Source of the DNA: Notolepis coatsorum
Lineage: Eukaryota > Chordata > Actinopteri > Aulopiformes > Paralepididae
Direction: 5' to 3'
Length of the DNA stretch: 64,000 nucleotides
Assembly (NCBI GenBank): GCA_963971535.1
Contig: OZ020589.1
Coordinates: 72,627,520-72,691,519, forward strand
The position numbers and the translations under genes were made by a program. Below, one piece after another: positions 12,948 to 24,101 of the stretch (its first letter is position 1; each line of letters starts with the position of its first letter). The notes beneath the pieces are model-generated. The model saw only the letters and a list, made by a program, of their open reading frames with translations, made no database searches and had not been told where the DNA came from.

Positions 12948-14013
12948 TGGTAAAGGTAGACGAAAGTAGACTAATTTGATCGAGTGACAGATTTGCCATG
13001 TTTAGGGGGTCCTGTTCCACCCCTTAGGGTCGGTACCGACCCCAAAATGATATTATGGTCATAGATCCATATTTTTCAGAGTGATGCAAAAAAATAGCGA
13101 TTTTAAAATCAAACGTTTTCAAGTATTAACACTTTAACTGCCGGGAAACGCTTTACAGCGTCATTCCCGGCCATGCTCAAGTTGCCGAAGGACGCTGTAC
13201 AGCGTCTTTAATATCAATATTTCAAAAATCTGTGATCGGATTCATATTTCCCCTCCGCTGGCCTGAGATCCACCAGGAGGACCCACTGAGCTCTCTGGCG
13301 GTTCAGGAGCACCATCTGGTGGCCGATCGGCGCAATCGCCAAACAGGAAGTGCTGTGGAGGTTGTGCTGGTCGGCCATATTACTTCCGGGCACTCGGTTT
13401 GGCTGCCGGCACTCTGGCTCGTCACATTATATAGCGATCCATTGCCAATAACTCGATAAACAACATGATTTGGACGTATATAGTATTATACAAGTTGGAA
13501 ATGGTTCATCAGGATAAACATCCCATAATCGAAAACGGTCTACACCACGCTGATCGTCCAACGGCGCGAGGAAGATCCGGTAAGATTCAACGTTATTTTT
13601 GAACGTGTTCCATATAAACTGTTATGATGAACATATGACCCACACTAGATGAATGATATAACGCTGCCCACGGAATTATAAACGATCCCCCGCCCATCCG
13701 GTCATCATCAGATCATACGTAGATCATTCTAGAAGTACGTCCAATTGAAATTTTTTATATCGCCCCGATTGCCATCAAACTGTATTTCATCATCAATATA
13801 ATGCATTTGGGGCTATAGATCACGTTCTGGAGAAAGCTGCAGAAAGAGATGAAAACATACTTATACATTAGACCATACTTTACTATGAATATGTGAATGA
13901 AAAAGTTTAACGTTGCTACACAATGAACAATACATATAGGACTTTGAATGGGCCCTAATAATGGCAATGTAGCAATAGAATTTAAAAAGTTATAGCCATG
14001 CAAAGAAGGGGTA

Positions 14014-17000
14014 CTTCAAGTTCAAGTTCTTTAATAGTTGTCATACAGAAGTACAGAATACTTTCATACAAAATGCGTCTTACTGTTACGCTCCAGAGAC
14101 TGTGCTAGACAAGATAGTATCAAATAACATAATAACATAATATAGCATGAATTTAGAAGAAGAAAAATTAGGTCACAGTGTTCGGTATAGACATATGTAC
14201 AATGTTCTGAGTTACCATATAATATACAATACACAATACTATGCAGTGTACTAATGTACAGTACTATCTAGTGCAAAGCAGAAATGGGATGAGGTACAAT
14301 TTTAGGTACAATTTACAGTAAGGTGTACGAGTTGTAGTGCAATCCTTCATCCATAAATATAAAGTGTGGGGAGTGGGTGCTACAGTGTGTTTGTTTAAAG
14401 TGAGTGTGTGCTATAAAGTGTGTGGAGTGGGTGCTACAGTGTGTTTGTTTAAAGTGAGTGTGTGCGTGTGGATGTGTGTGCTATGTGCGTTTGGTGGTTG
14501 TTGTTGTGTAGTGTTCATTCATTGTTCGTTTAGCAGCCTGATGGCCTGGGGATAGAAGCTTCTTCTGAGTCTTTCTGTGCTCGCCTTGAGACTCCGGTAT
14601 CGCTTGCCTGACCGCAGCAGTTCAAAGAGGCAGTTGTTCGGGTGGCTGGAGTCTTTAATGATTCTCTTAGCCTTGCCCTTGCAACGCTTGTAGTAAATGT
14701 TCTGGAGGGTGGGGAGCCCCCCTCCAATTGTGCGTTCGGCTGAACGTGTCACTCTTTGTAGTCTGCTTCGGTCTTGTGCAGTGCTATTCCCAAACCAGGA
14801 GGTGATGTTGCCGGTCAAGATGCTCTCTATTGTACATGAGTAGAAGTTCTTAAGGATCTTCTGGCTGACTTGGAACTTCCTTAGGCGCCTGAGGAAGTAG
14901 AGGCGTTGTCGTGCCTTCTTCACAACACTGTCAATGTGTGTGGTCCATGTCAAGTCCTCGGATATGTAGGCTCCGAGGTACTTAAAGCTGTTGACTCTCT
15001 CAACCGGTGCCCCGTCGATGCTGAGGGGGCTGTAGTCCTTGACCCCCGACCTCCTGAAGTCCACAATCATCTCCTTTGTTTTGCTGACGTTCAGGGAGAG
15101 GCTGTTTTCCTGGCACCATCCCGCCAGGACCTTGACCTCTTCCAGGTAGGCCCTCTCGTCGTTGGCAGAGATCAGGCCCACCACCACTGTGTCGTCAGCA
15201 AATTTGATGATTGTATTGCTACTCCGCTGAGCCACACAGTCGTGTGTGTACAGGGAGTAGAGGAGGGGACTCAGAACACAGCCCTGGGGGGCCCCTATGT
15301 TGAGGGTGATGGATGAGGAGGTGCAGTTGCCTGCTCTCACCACCTGGGGTCTGCCAGTCAGGAAGTCCAAGACCCACTGGCAGAGGTCATAGCCCAAGCC
15401 CAGGTCCCTGAGCTTGGCTATGAGTATGGAGGGGACTATGGTATTGAATGCCGAGCTGTAGTCGATGAATAGCATTCTCACATAGTTCCCCTGCCTCTTG
15501 TCCAGGTGTGATGCTGCTGTGTGCAGCACATGGGATATGGCGTCCTCCGTGGACCTGTTGGGGCGGTATGCAAATTGCAGGGGGTCCATGTTGATGGGGA
15601 GGGAGGAGCAGATGTAGCCCTTTACTAGCTTCTCAAAGCACTTCATGGCTATGGAGGTGAGAGCTACAGGGCGGTAGTCGTTGAGGCAAGCAGGCTTGGA
15701 TTTTTTGGGTACAGGGATAATAGTGGACTTCTTCAGGCAGGTGGGGATGACAGCCTGTTCTAAGGACAGGTTAAATATGTCAGTGAATACTGGGGCCAGT
15801 TGGTCGGCACAGACTTTTAGGACGCGGCCGGGGATGCCGTCCGGACCTGCTGCCTTCCTGATATTCACTTTTTTAAAGGTCCGCCTCACCTCATGCTCTG
15901 TTACCCTGAACACTGCGCCTCCATCAGCAGCCGCCCCCCCCCCCCCCCCCCCCATTGCCGAGGCTTGTGAGCTGGTGTTGTTATTACCAGCATCAAACCT
16001 CGCATAGAAGGTATTGAGGTCATTTGCTAAGGAGATGTCACTGTTCAGTTTGAGGGAGGCGCCTTTGTAGTCTGTCATCGTTTTGAGCCCCTGCCACATA
16101 GCTCTAGAGTCAGCTTGTTCAAACTGGAGTTCAATTTTATCCCTGTAGCGCCGTTTGGCCTCTGACACTGTCCTCCTTACGTTGTATCGCGCCACCTTGT
16201 GGTCATTCATGTTGCCTGCCACTAGGCCGTCGTTGTATGCTTTGGTGCGCTCTCTCAGAGCTTCACGGACGGATTTGTCTACCCAGGGTTTTTGATTTGG
16301 GTAAACTTTCATTTTGGTAGTGGGGATTGTTTCTTTCACCCTAGTACAAACATAGTCCAGCACTGTCTCCGTGTAGACATTAATGTTATCTGTGTCGCGG
16401 AACACATTCCAGTCTGTGTAGTGAAACACTGACCGGATCGTCTCCTCTGACGTCAAATCCCATTTCTGCACCTCTCGCGAGACTACGGGAGTACTTTTAA
16501 TTCTCTGTTTGTACTTTGGTGAAAGAAAGATGGACGCGTGATCTGATTTACCAAAGCCACTATCAGAATGAGCCTTGTAGCCACCTTTAAATTGCGTGTA
16601 ACAGTGATCTAGGATGTTACCGCCTCTGGTGTTGCAAGTCACATGCTGATAGAAGTCAGGCAATACCTTTCTCAGATTGGCGCTATTGAAATCACCCAGA
16701 ACCAAAATGGCGGCGTTAACGTTTGCCACTTGTATTCTATTTACCTCGTCGTGGAGTCTGGAGAGCGCAACCTTGTTGCTGGCTTGCCGTGGAATATACA
16801 CTCCGATCAGGACGATCGCCGTTAACTCCCTCGGGAGGAAGAAAGGACGACACTTGATGGTTATATATTCCAGTTCTGGGGAGCAGTGGTTGGATAATTC
16901 CTTCACGTTAGTTGGATCGCTCCAATTTTTGTTAAACATGAAGGCAATACCTCCTCCACGTTGTTTACCGGACTCTGATGTCCGATCCTTGCGATGGATA

Positions 17001-17555
17001 AAGAAGTGATCTGCTGGTTGAATTGCGTGGTCTGGAACCTCCGGTGTGAGCCATGTTTCGGTGAAGCAGAGGACGTTGCAGTCCCTAACGTCTCTTTGAT
17101 ATTGAATCCTTGCTCGGATGTCATCCAGTTTATTGTCAATTGATTGTACATTGGCTAGCAATATACTGGGCAGTGGTGTACGGTGGCGTCTGGATCTCAG
17201 CCTGTTACGGATCCCAGCCCTCTTTCCTCGTCGTCTTTTCCTGGGATCTAGGAACAAAGGATCTGGTCCTAATCTCCGGAGAATTTCTTCAGGCCATTGA
17301 TGCGGTTCGGAAAGCTGGTCCAGTGAGTAATCCAGTTGGTAAGTTTCCCGTAATCCAATGTCTATGAGTGACTGACGGTCATATACATTAAATGCACCAA
17401 CAGTTGGTACGAACAAAACTCTAAAAACTATAAATATTAACAAAAGTAAACACAGTCTCGACGGAGCGAACAGAAAGGCAGCCGGTCGGAGCAGCGCCAT
17501 CTCTTTCCACATCTCTTTCTCCATAGACAAATAGAGCCGGCAACCTATGGTATAT
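14014..17555 (-). mobile_element. L2/Rex-like LINE with an intact frame
   Basis: Non-LTR retrotransposon on the - strand. The 3' end is a short tandem tail (CTTGAA)n at 14014-14030, the 3' UTR carries GT-rich minisatellite-like sequence (14360-14520), and one long EN-RT frame fills the rest. The 5' border is inferred near 17555 from the expected length of the TTAA element it splits. The related truncated copy at 61886-63714 has a homologous tail. Confidence 0.85.
14519..17524 (-). CDS. LINE endonuclease-reverse transcriptase, 1001 aa, intact
   Basis: One uninterrupted frame from ATG 17524. N-terminal APE-type endonuclease: [26 protein letters not shown] and KSDHASIF carry the expected N, E, D/N and SDH residues. 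The central and C-terminal parts are [44 protein letters not shown] and the catalytic [10 protein letters not shown], followed by a conserved tail ending [13 protein letters not shown] 20-base poly-C run at 15934-15953 encodes a poly-Gly linker between EN and RT and happens to keep frame. The intact frame suggests recent activity. Clade assignment (L2 or Rex1-like) is from recognition only. Confidence 0.9.
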   Translation of the reverse strand: MEKEMWKEMALLRPAAFLFAPSRLCLLLLIFIVFRVLFVPTVGAFNVYDRQSLIDIGLRETYQLDYSLDQLSEPHQWPEEILRRLGPDPLFLDPRKRRRGKRAGIRNRLRSRRHRTPLPSILLANVQSIDNKLDDIRARIQYQRDVRDCNVLCFTETWLTPEVPDHAIQPADHFFIHRKDRTSESGKQRGGGIAFMFNKNWSDPTNVKELSNHCSPELEYITIKCRPFFLPRELTAIVLIGVYIPRQASNKVALSRLHDEVNRIQVANVNAAILVLGDFNSANLRKVLPDFYQHVTCNTRGGNILDHCYTQFKGGYKAHSDSGFGKSDHASIFLSPKYKQRIKSTPVVSREVQKWDLTSEETIRSVFHYTDWNVFRDTDNINVYTETVLDYVCTRVKETIPTTKMKVYPNQKPWVDKSVREALRERTKAYNDGLVAGNMNDHKVARYNVRRTVSEAKRRYRDKIELQFEQADSRAMWQGLKTMTDYKGASLKLNSDISLANDLNTFYARFDAGNNNTSSQASAMGGGGGGAAADGGAVFRVTEHEVRRTFKKVNIRKAAGPDGIPGRVLKVCADQLAPVFTDIFNLSLEQAVIPTCLKKSTIIPVPKKSKPACLNDYRPVALTSIAMKCFEKLVKGYICSSLPINMDPLQFAYRPNRSTEDAISHVLHTAASHLDKRQGNYVRMLFIDYSSAFNTIVPSILIAKLRDLGLGYDLCQWVLDFLTGRPQVVRAGNCTSSSITLNIGAPQGCVLSPLLYSLYTHDCVAQRSSNTIIKFADDTVVVGLISANDERAYLEEVKVLAGWCQENSLSLNVSKTKEMIVDFRRSGVKDYSPLSIDGAPVERVNSFKYLGAYISEDLTWTTHIDSVVKKARQRLYFLRRLRKFQVSQKILKNFYSCTIESILTGNITSWFGNSTAQDRSRLQRVTRSAERTIGGGLPTLQNIYYKRCKGKAKRIIKDSSHPNNCLFELLRSGKRYRSLKASTERLRRSFYPQAIRLLNEQ

Positions 17556-17588
17556 AATGAATTTAACCCATGGCACCCAAAGTGTTAA

Positions 17589-18598
17589 TCACTAACATGT
17601 CACAAAAGCATGTAGAATGTATATTACCACCAATAAGTTAGTTTAGCAATAGGTTAAAAGTGTCCTTAGATAGTTTTAAGTTTTCGGTTTTCGATTTTCG
17701 ATCGTCTAGTGAGTCCAAGCCTGAAACGGAAATGGACATTTTGAACCATGGGAATTGTAGTCTTTTTGCGGCCATTTTGTAGAGGACATGCATAGCTGTC
17801 GACCAGCATTGGAATTTTAACTACTTCCTGTCAGAGACTGGGGGGGTTCAAAGTTCAGCATTCTGAATGAATCATATCAATAATTGTTATGATTCGCGAT
17901 AAGCCACAAAAGGTAACGTTTTTGACAAATATTGAAACGCAGTTAGTTTCTCCTCCCTATTGTTAGCATGTATGAACAATTAGATCTGAAATTAGTTTCA
18001 AAACGGTTGCACTGTGGGGAAAATAAAAAAGTACACTAGATTACAGTAGATATCATTATCTGTTCTTATGCACGCCTGGTGATACTAAATCCAAATTGAA
18101 CTCGGGCATTTGAAAGATAATATATATATAAATGTGCGAATTGGCTATAATAAGGTAATGTATAAGCATCATATTATATATTCTATAATAATATTTCAAA
18201 TTGCATTGGTCCGGATGGGAGAATTCAGTACTGTATCTACAGAACCTTCGGTTTTATCATCTTCCCTTTATTAATTTCCTTAGATTCTTTGTACACATGA
18301 TCTCAAGAAGGTACTGAACGAGTTTCTTAAGTTTGGTCATTATTATCATGGTGTTATTCACTGTCAAAGATGCAAAGAAAAATCATAATTCATATTCTCC
18401 TTTGTTTCATCACAATTTAAGCAAGCCTAGTAATAGACACAATATTTCTGACACTGTGAATACATTCCCTGAGGTCCATAGATGTACCTAGATACCAAGA
18501 ATATGCAAATAGCCCTTGTAGAAGTGGAGCAATATTCCATTTACCTAGGTATATATTTTATGCAGATTTTCACATCATGTGGAACAGGTTAAAAACAA
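17589..18598. other. AT-rich intergenic DNA, no gene seen
   Basis: About 1 kb between the TTAA element and the inverted repeat at 18600. No long frame, splice-like exon or clear repeat boundary was recognised. Confidence 0.5.
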
Positions 18599-18599
18599 C

Positions 18600-18898
18600 T
18601 TTTTTTAAAGGGATTTCTGTTATATTTTGGGTGCATACTGATGACGTATTTCACCTTTTCTGATGATTTACAAACAATGGTAAGGTAGGCTAACGATTTA
18701 GCTAGTTTTTTTTACATCAAATTGAGAAATTATTTTATTTACAATATTGAAATTGACATTCCTGATATTTAAGCAGTTGATTGCTATTGCACAAGTAAAT
18801 TTCGCTAATGACATGAATGACGTGCATTGAGTTGTCAGTGAGGACATCGCCTCCTTCATTTTCACGGCTGATATCCCTTCCTATTATTACCCTCTTTG
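18600..18898 (-). repeat. Dispersed repeat, inverted partner of 9380-9670
   Basis: Reverse-complement relative of 9380-9670, sharing GCACCCAAAATATAACAG, CAATAGCAATCAA and GATATCAGC blocks over nearly 300 bp. It lies 8.9 kb from its partner, with several younger elements between. Confidence 0.65.
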
Positions 18899-19112
18899 CT
18901 AAGGCTTCCGGTTTGGGTTTTTCTAAATAAAATAACATCTGTCACTTCCTGTTTAAACCAGCCATTTTTTGTGTGGGGAGATTTGTTTTCATTGGTCTAT
19001 GCTGCCACCATGGAGATTTGCACTCTACGGAGCACACTTTTCTAGTTTACCATGGTACGCATGGTAGTGTCATGGTAAAAGTCATGTGTCACCATGGTAC
19101 CACTTTTGTACT

Positions 19113-19545
19113 TAAAAGTATAATCTGTAATGCTGTCAAACAGTGACCTCTTGGCAAAAGAGTCGCTATTGGGTACTGCACGTTTACTTTGTTTACTTTT
19201 TTATTTATTTTTTTGTTTAGTGTGGGTTCGAATTGAGATAGTGCACGAGGGTTGCTTTTGCTGGCCACACCTCAGGCTCTGTCAAGAGAGGTCAGAAATT
19301 CACACTAAATAAGTTACTATAGCTAGCTGTAATAGAATACATAGCTAGCTATATCATAACTTATTATACTCTGAATTTCTCCAGACTTCTCTTGACAGAG
19401 CCTGTGCTGTGGCCAGCTATAGCAACCTCTCCAAACTCCAACCCACACATCAGACAAAACTATTTTAAACAAAGTGCATAATACGCTAGGCTCTTTTGCC
19501 TAGAAGTTGCTGTTTGACAACATTATATTCTACCTTTAAATAAGT
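19113..19545. repeat. Foldback MITE-like inverted repeat upstream of tma16
   Basis: Two arms of about 210 bp, diverged but clearly inverted, centred near 19327 in the ATAGCTAGCT-rich middle. Shared blocks are GTCAAACAG, GGCAAAAGAG, GCTGGCCACA, AGGCTCTGTCAAGAGA and AAATTC. No coding capacity. It ends about 500 bp before the tma16 start codon. Confidence 0.75.
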
Positions 19546-19627
19546 AAAACAAATATTAAATGCGCTCTATCACTTGTTATGATTGTACTTATCATGTAAT
19601 TACAATATAAGCTATTACTACAATTAC

Positions 19628-19837
19628 AATTGATTGATTGAAAACGTTATTAACAGATTGCAGAATGGGTACAAAACAGTACAGCTCAATACACACAAGG
19701 GGATGCAGACCAGAGAAAGACTTTCGTCTTGTTTACATCAGGGTCCCCCTACAATACTATTAGAAATTTACAGTAATGAAAGTCTTGTTTACATCAGGGT
19801 CCCCCTACAATACTATTAGAAATTTACAGTAATGAAA
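19628..19837 (-). mobile_element. LINE 3' tail fragment with a 56-bp tandem duplication
   Basis: 19628-19745 matches the last ~110 bp of the LINE family at 11532 and 58690-58829: tail repeats (TTGA)n, then CAGATTGCAGAATGGGTAC and GGGGATGCAGACCAGAG on the + strand. The junction plus flank is duplicated (19726-19781 and 19782-19837). Confidence 0.8.
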
Positions 19838-19904
19838 AGTGAAGTGCTTATGAACTGCAGATTACAATTACCTTTACAAAAAATATTGTTGAGTGAACGA
19901 TTGT

Positions 19905-20041
19905 GGGTCATGCGCAGGAGCGCTGGCAGCAGAATTCGGGTGTGCAGTAGAATTTGGCAGAACACCGGACGTCATTTAGAGACGGACCAGGCAGGCAGGC
20001 AACTTCCGCTTAGGTTGTCAACAGAAAAACACACGTGGAAA
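19905..20041 (+). promoter_or_regulatory. Putative tma16 promoter and 5' UTR
   Basis: The 140 bp before the tma16 ATG are less AT-rich than the surroundings. They include an NRF1-like TCATGCGCA (19908-19916) and an ETS-like ACTTCCGC (20002-20009), both typical of TATA-less housekeeping promoters. There is no TATA box. The transcription start was not determined; this is inference from motif and position. Confidence 0.35.
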
Positions 20042-23000
20042 ATGGTAAGATCGTTTTGGGTGAATAACGTTTGCTCGGAAAACAACAGGCTACATGTGTT
20101 TTAATCATTTTAATGTCCCTCCCAATCTTTCAGCCAAAGGCAAATAAAGGAAAGGCGAAGCCGGAGAAGGTTTGCCATCCGTACAGTAGGAAGGCTGCCT
20201 ACCTTGCCCGAGAAGAATTACGCCTGGGAAAGAAAGAGAAGTGGGTGAAAGCGTGTGTCAAATAATACGATTGTGTTACTAGCTATATTGTGGCTGAGCA
20301 TGTCTACTTAAATATCCTGGTAATGCACACGAGCTACGTTATTTAGCCTAGCTAATGTTGAATCCATATGGACATGCTGGACAGAATGCAGCATGTAACG
20401 TTGCCATCATTGCATCATAGCACTCTTTCTGATATTGCAGGCAGAAAAACGAGAAAGCGACCCGTCTACATAGCATTGGTGAGTATTTCTTTCTCTTTAT
20501 TTACATGAGGACTGAAAGAGGTGGCACTATCAATAAATCTGCGGTGTGTGTTGACCCTCAGGCGAGAAGCTGCTTTGGTTCCAGGGCCAGCTGGATCCTG
20601 CAAAAACAGAATTCACAAAAAAGGATGCCTGTGACATTATTGAGAGGTGAGAACCTTTGTTTGTCAAATAGTTTTGTTTTTGTTTTGGTCTTTGTACCAC
20701 CTGGCACTCTGTGTGTGTACCCTGTTTGAATAAATGTAAAGGGCTTGCTTTCAGTGTGTATGTGTGTACCCTATTTGAATGAAGTTAAAGATGGCTTGTT
20801 CCCAGTGTGTGTATGTGTACCCTATTTGAAGGAAGGTAAAGATGGCTTGTGCCTTGTTCCCAGTGTGTGTATGTGTACCCTATTTTAAGGAAGGTAAAGA
20901 TCGATGGCTTGTTCCCAGTGTGTGTATGTGTACCCTATTTGAAGGAGGGTAAAGATGGCTTGTTCCCAGTGTGTGTATGTGTACCCTATTTGAATGAAGT
21001 TAAAGATGGCTTGTTCCCAGTGTGTGTATGTGTACCCTGTTTGAAGGAAGGTAAAGATGGCTTGTTTCAAGTATGTGTATGTGTACCCTATTTGAAGGAA
21101 GGTAAAGATGGCTTGTTCCAAGTATGTGTACCCTATTTGAATGAAGTTAAAGAGGGCTTGCACCGACTGGCTTCCAGGCTAGTGGCCAGTGAGATTACCT
21201 TATGATGATGTCTGATAGACTGCATCATGTGTGTTTCCAGGTACATTCACCGATTCGACTGTGAGCTGGAGCAGATTGAGCTTGTGAATGGGATCAAGGG
21301 TCGTCAGGGTCGCCTCCATGGTGCCAGAGAAACGGTCATCATACAGACCGCAGAGAGAGAGAGGGAGCAGTATGAGAACAATGGATTTGGTGAGTCTGTG
21401 TCTCTCATATACACATTATGTTGTGCCCCAGCTTAGGGGAACCAGAACAACATCAAAGAAAGGACCCCTTCTCTTCAAACCATTCACAGAAATGGCAGGT
21501 TTACCAGAAAAAGACAATGCAGCCATTTAATTAATGGTACTGATGGGTATTTACATGTGTGTGTATATAAGAGGTAGAGTAAATAAGACATTTACTACAC
21601 AAGGATTAACTACGTAAGGGATAATGTATAGCTACGAGGTCATTGTCGCAAAATAATTGACCGACACAGAGTTTAGAACACAGAGGCGCCTCGCCGAGGT
21701 GTTCTTTAAACGTAGTGAAGGTCAATTATTTTGCGACAATGACAGAGTATAGCTATACATTATCCCGCTTATTACATGGCTAACTTACTAACAATATACC
21801 TAATTCATTTTACACCATCGACAAGACGAGATCAAATGCAGACGCAGTTCTGTTCTGTCGCTCCGCTGTCATCGCCGGCAGCTTCGCCAGCAGCCGGCAG
21901 GTGTGTCAGATTAGCTGCACTGATGCAGTGTGTGTCAGTGGGCTTGATTGCTACAGCTGCGCACAGCGGTCATTATTGCTCGGCAGAGGTCCGTTATCGA
22001 GTAATAACGGACCTCTGACGAGCGCTATTGACCAATCACAATCAAGCATTTCGGCGAATGTTAAAATGCCATGTAATAAAGGCAGCTAATGATGGTTTGG
22101 AGGGTGGTGAAGGACAAGTCCGCTGCTGCTCTCCTGCTTATCCATGTATATGGTAACTCCCGGGCAAGGTGTTTATAGCAGGAGCCCAGCTAACCAGTGA
22201 GCCAACCAGCGGGAAGGATGTTACGGTGAGGCGGGGCCAGACATCTTGCACCCAGCCAATCGGTGTCACACACTCTCACACTCGTACACGTACAGACACA
22301 CGACATGACACAGAGAGAGACAAACAAAAGGAACATATTCCTGTAATGACCCAGGGTCGTAACAACAAACACACACGCACTGTTGAAGCACTATTATTGC
22401 CCAACCACTGGCTTTGTTGATGTTTTGATGCATTGGACTGAAGAAATATTTTCACTAACTTAACACTTTCAGTGCCGGCCATTAACATGGGAAACATGGT
22501 TAAATGCCAGGACCCACTTCAATGATAGCGTTGTGAACGCATAATCTCTGTCTTAAATTATGGCTATGTGTCTAATCTGCGTGTCGCTTATCAATGACTT
22601 GTTTGCAGTAAACATAGTCGAAACTGATTGTTTTTTAATCGGTTCATTTTCGTTTTACAGCATTTTGAAAAGCCCTCGTTTTTCAGGAAAATATATAGAT
22701 TCCGTGATAAAAGGCATTTACTGGAATATTCTAGCATACACAAACGTTGAAATTTTTCGGCCTATTTATGAATAGTTTTCAAATAAACGCTAGATTATCG
22801 ATAGTATATCTGTACTTATGCATGCTATAGAGGCTGGATGAAATATCGATTCTCTCATTTCCTGATCGCACACACACAGACACACGCATAGGGCAAACGC
22901 TTATCTCTGTGAAAAGAGCTCTGATTATCCTAAGACTGCTAAATTCCTTACCTGAGATCAGATGTTATCCAAAAAGATTATTCCAATTCCTGATCGCCAT

Positions 23001-24069
23001 TCCAAATATCGATCACGCTTATTGATTACAGTGTTGGGTAGGGTTGTCATGATACCAACATTTTAGTTTCGATACTATACCAATATTAATTTCGATACTT
23101 TCGATACTTTTCCTCAAAATCAGGGAAACACTCTCAGATGTCATTATTGTTCTTTATTTTAAAACGCAACAATGACGAGAATAAATAAATTAAATGAAAA
23201 GCAATGGCATTCAAAATGCTGGATAACTTTTTTTGCACTCAAAACAGTTGCTGTACAAGGTTTCTGAACCCAGCTTTCTCAACTGTATATATATTGGAAC
23301 TTGGTCCATACAGATGAACTCTGCGACTGCCCTGTTGAGCCTTTTATCATCTTTGGACTAATTTGTGTACTTAATATGCTGCTAAAAAAAGCGGAAGTTA
23401 GGTTGCTTCTGAGTGGGGGGAGTCACTCTGTGAGCCAAATGCAGCAGACTTCTGTAGTTAAAAAAAATTCAAGGGGTAGAAAAAGTATGGTTGTATTATT
23501 ATACATTTGTCATAGCAGAGGGCCTAATTAGTTTGAGATACCATAAGTTACCTAGAAAACATTTTGATGAGTGAGACTGATTATAGCCTATCATAATCTA
23601 GAACTAGGTTATGTCATATTGTAGGCTGTTTAACAAAAATAAAATAGATTTCCGTTGTCTTTATACAGTATGTATGAACCATTATACAACGGCATGCAAA
23701 TTTCTCGATTCTGATTGGCCATTCACACGTCTTTATTGGCAACAATCCACGGTCCTGGGCTCAGGACCCGCCCACAACCAAATCACATAACCCTCCCCGG
23801 CTCACTCCGGGAGAAAACAGGATCGCGGACAACAAATGGTTATGTTGAAAGCACCATAACGACTAAATATGAAGCGATTCTGTCAAGGGGAATGTGTTAG
23901 TCCTTTAAACAATGTTGGATGATGTAATTGATGGGAATTGACTCAATCTAGAACAAAAGAAAAATCGCGGATTGATTGATAGATTAATTGATTGATTTAA
24001 ATTTCTTCCTTCCTACTTTCTACTGACTGCAGCGTTCTCCCGACGCTGGCGTACCCACAAACACACACA

Positions 24070-24101
<32 letters not shown>

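Larger units (their letters stand above)
13126..17588. mobile_element. TTAA-flanked element, CACTTT termini, copy A (split by LINE)
   Basis: Flanked by TTAA (13126-13129 and 17585-17588) with inverted ends CACTTTAACTGCC and GGCACCCAAAGTG. After removing the LINE at 14014-17555 about 910 bp remain, the same size as copies B (22460-26089) and C (46866-47784). The interior is poorly conserved with B and C, so it may be another subfamily. It contains internal repeats of the type TACAGCGTC. TTAA targets and short ends suggest a piggyBac-like MITE; no transposase is present. Confidence 0.7.

Noticed and set aside
20849-21205. 118-codon repetitive frame in + and a 92-codon frame in -
   Set aside because: The 51-bp intronic minisatellite is a multiple of 3, so frames stay open; it lies between tma16 exons 4 and 5.
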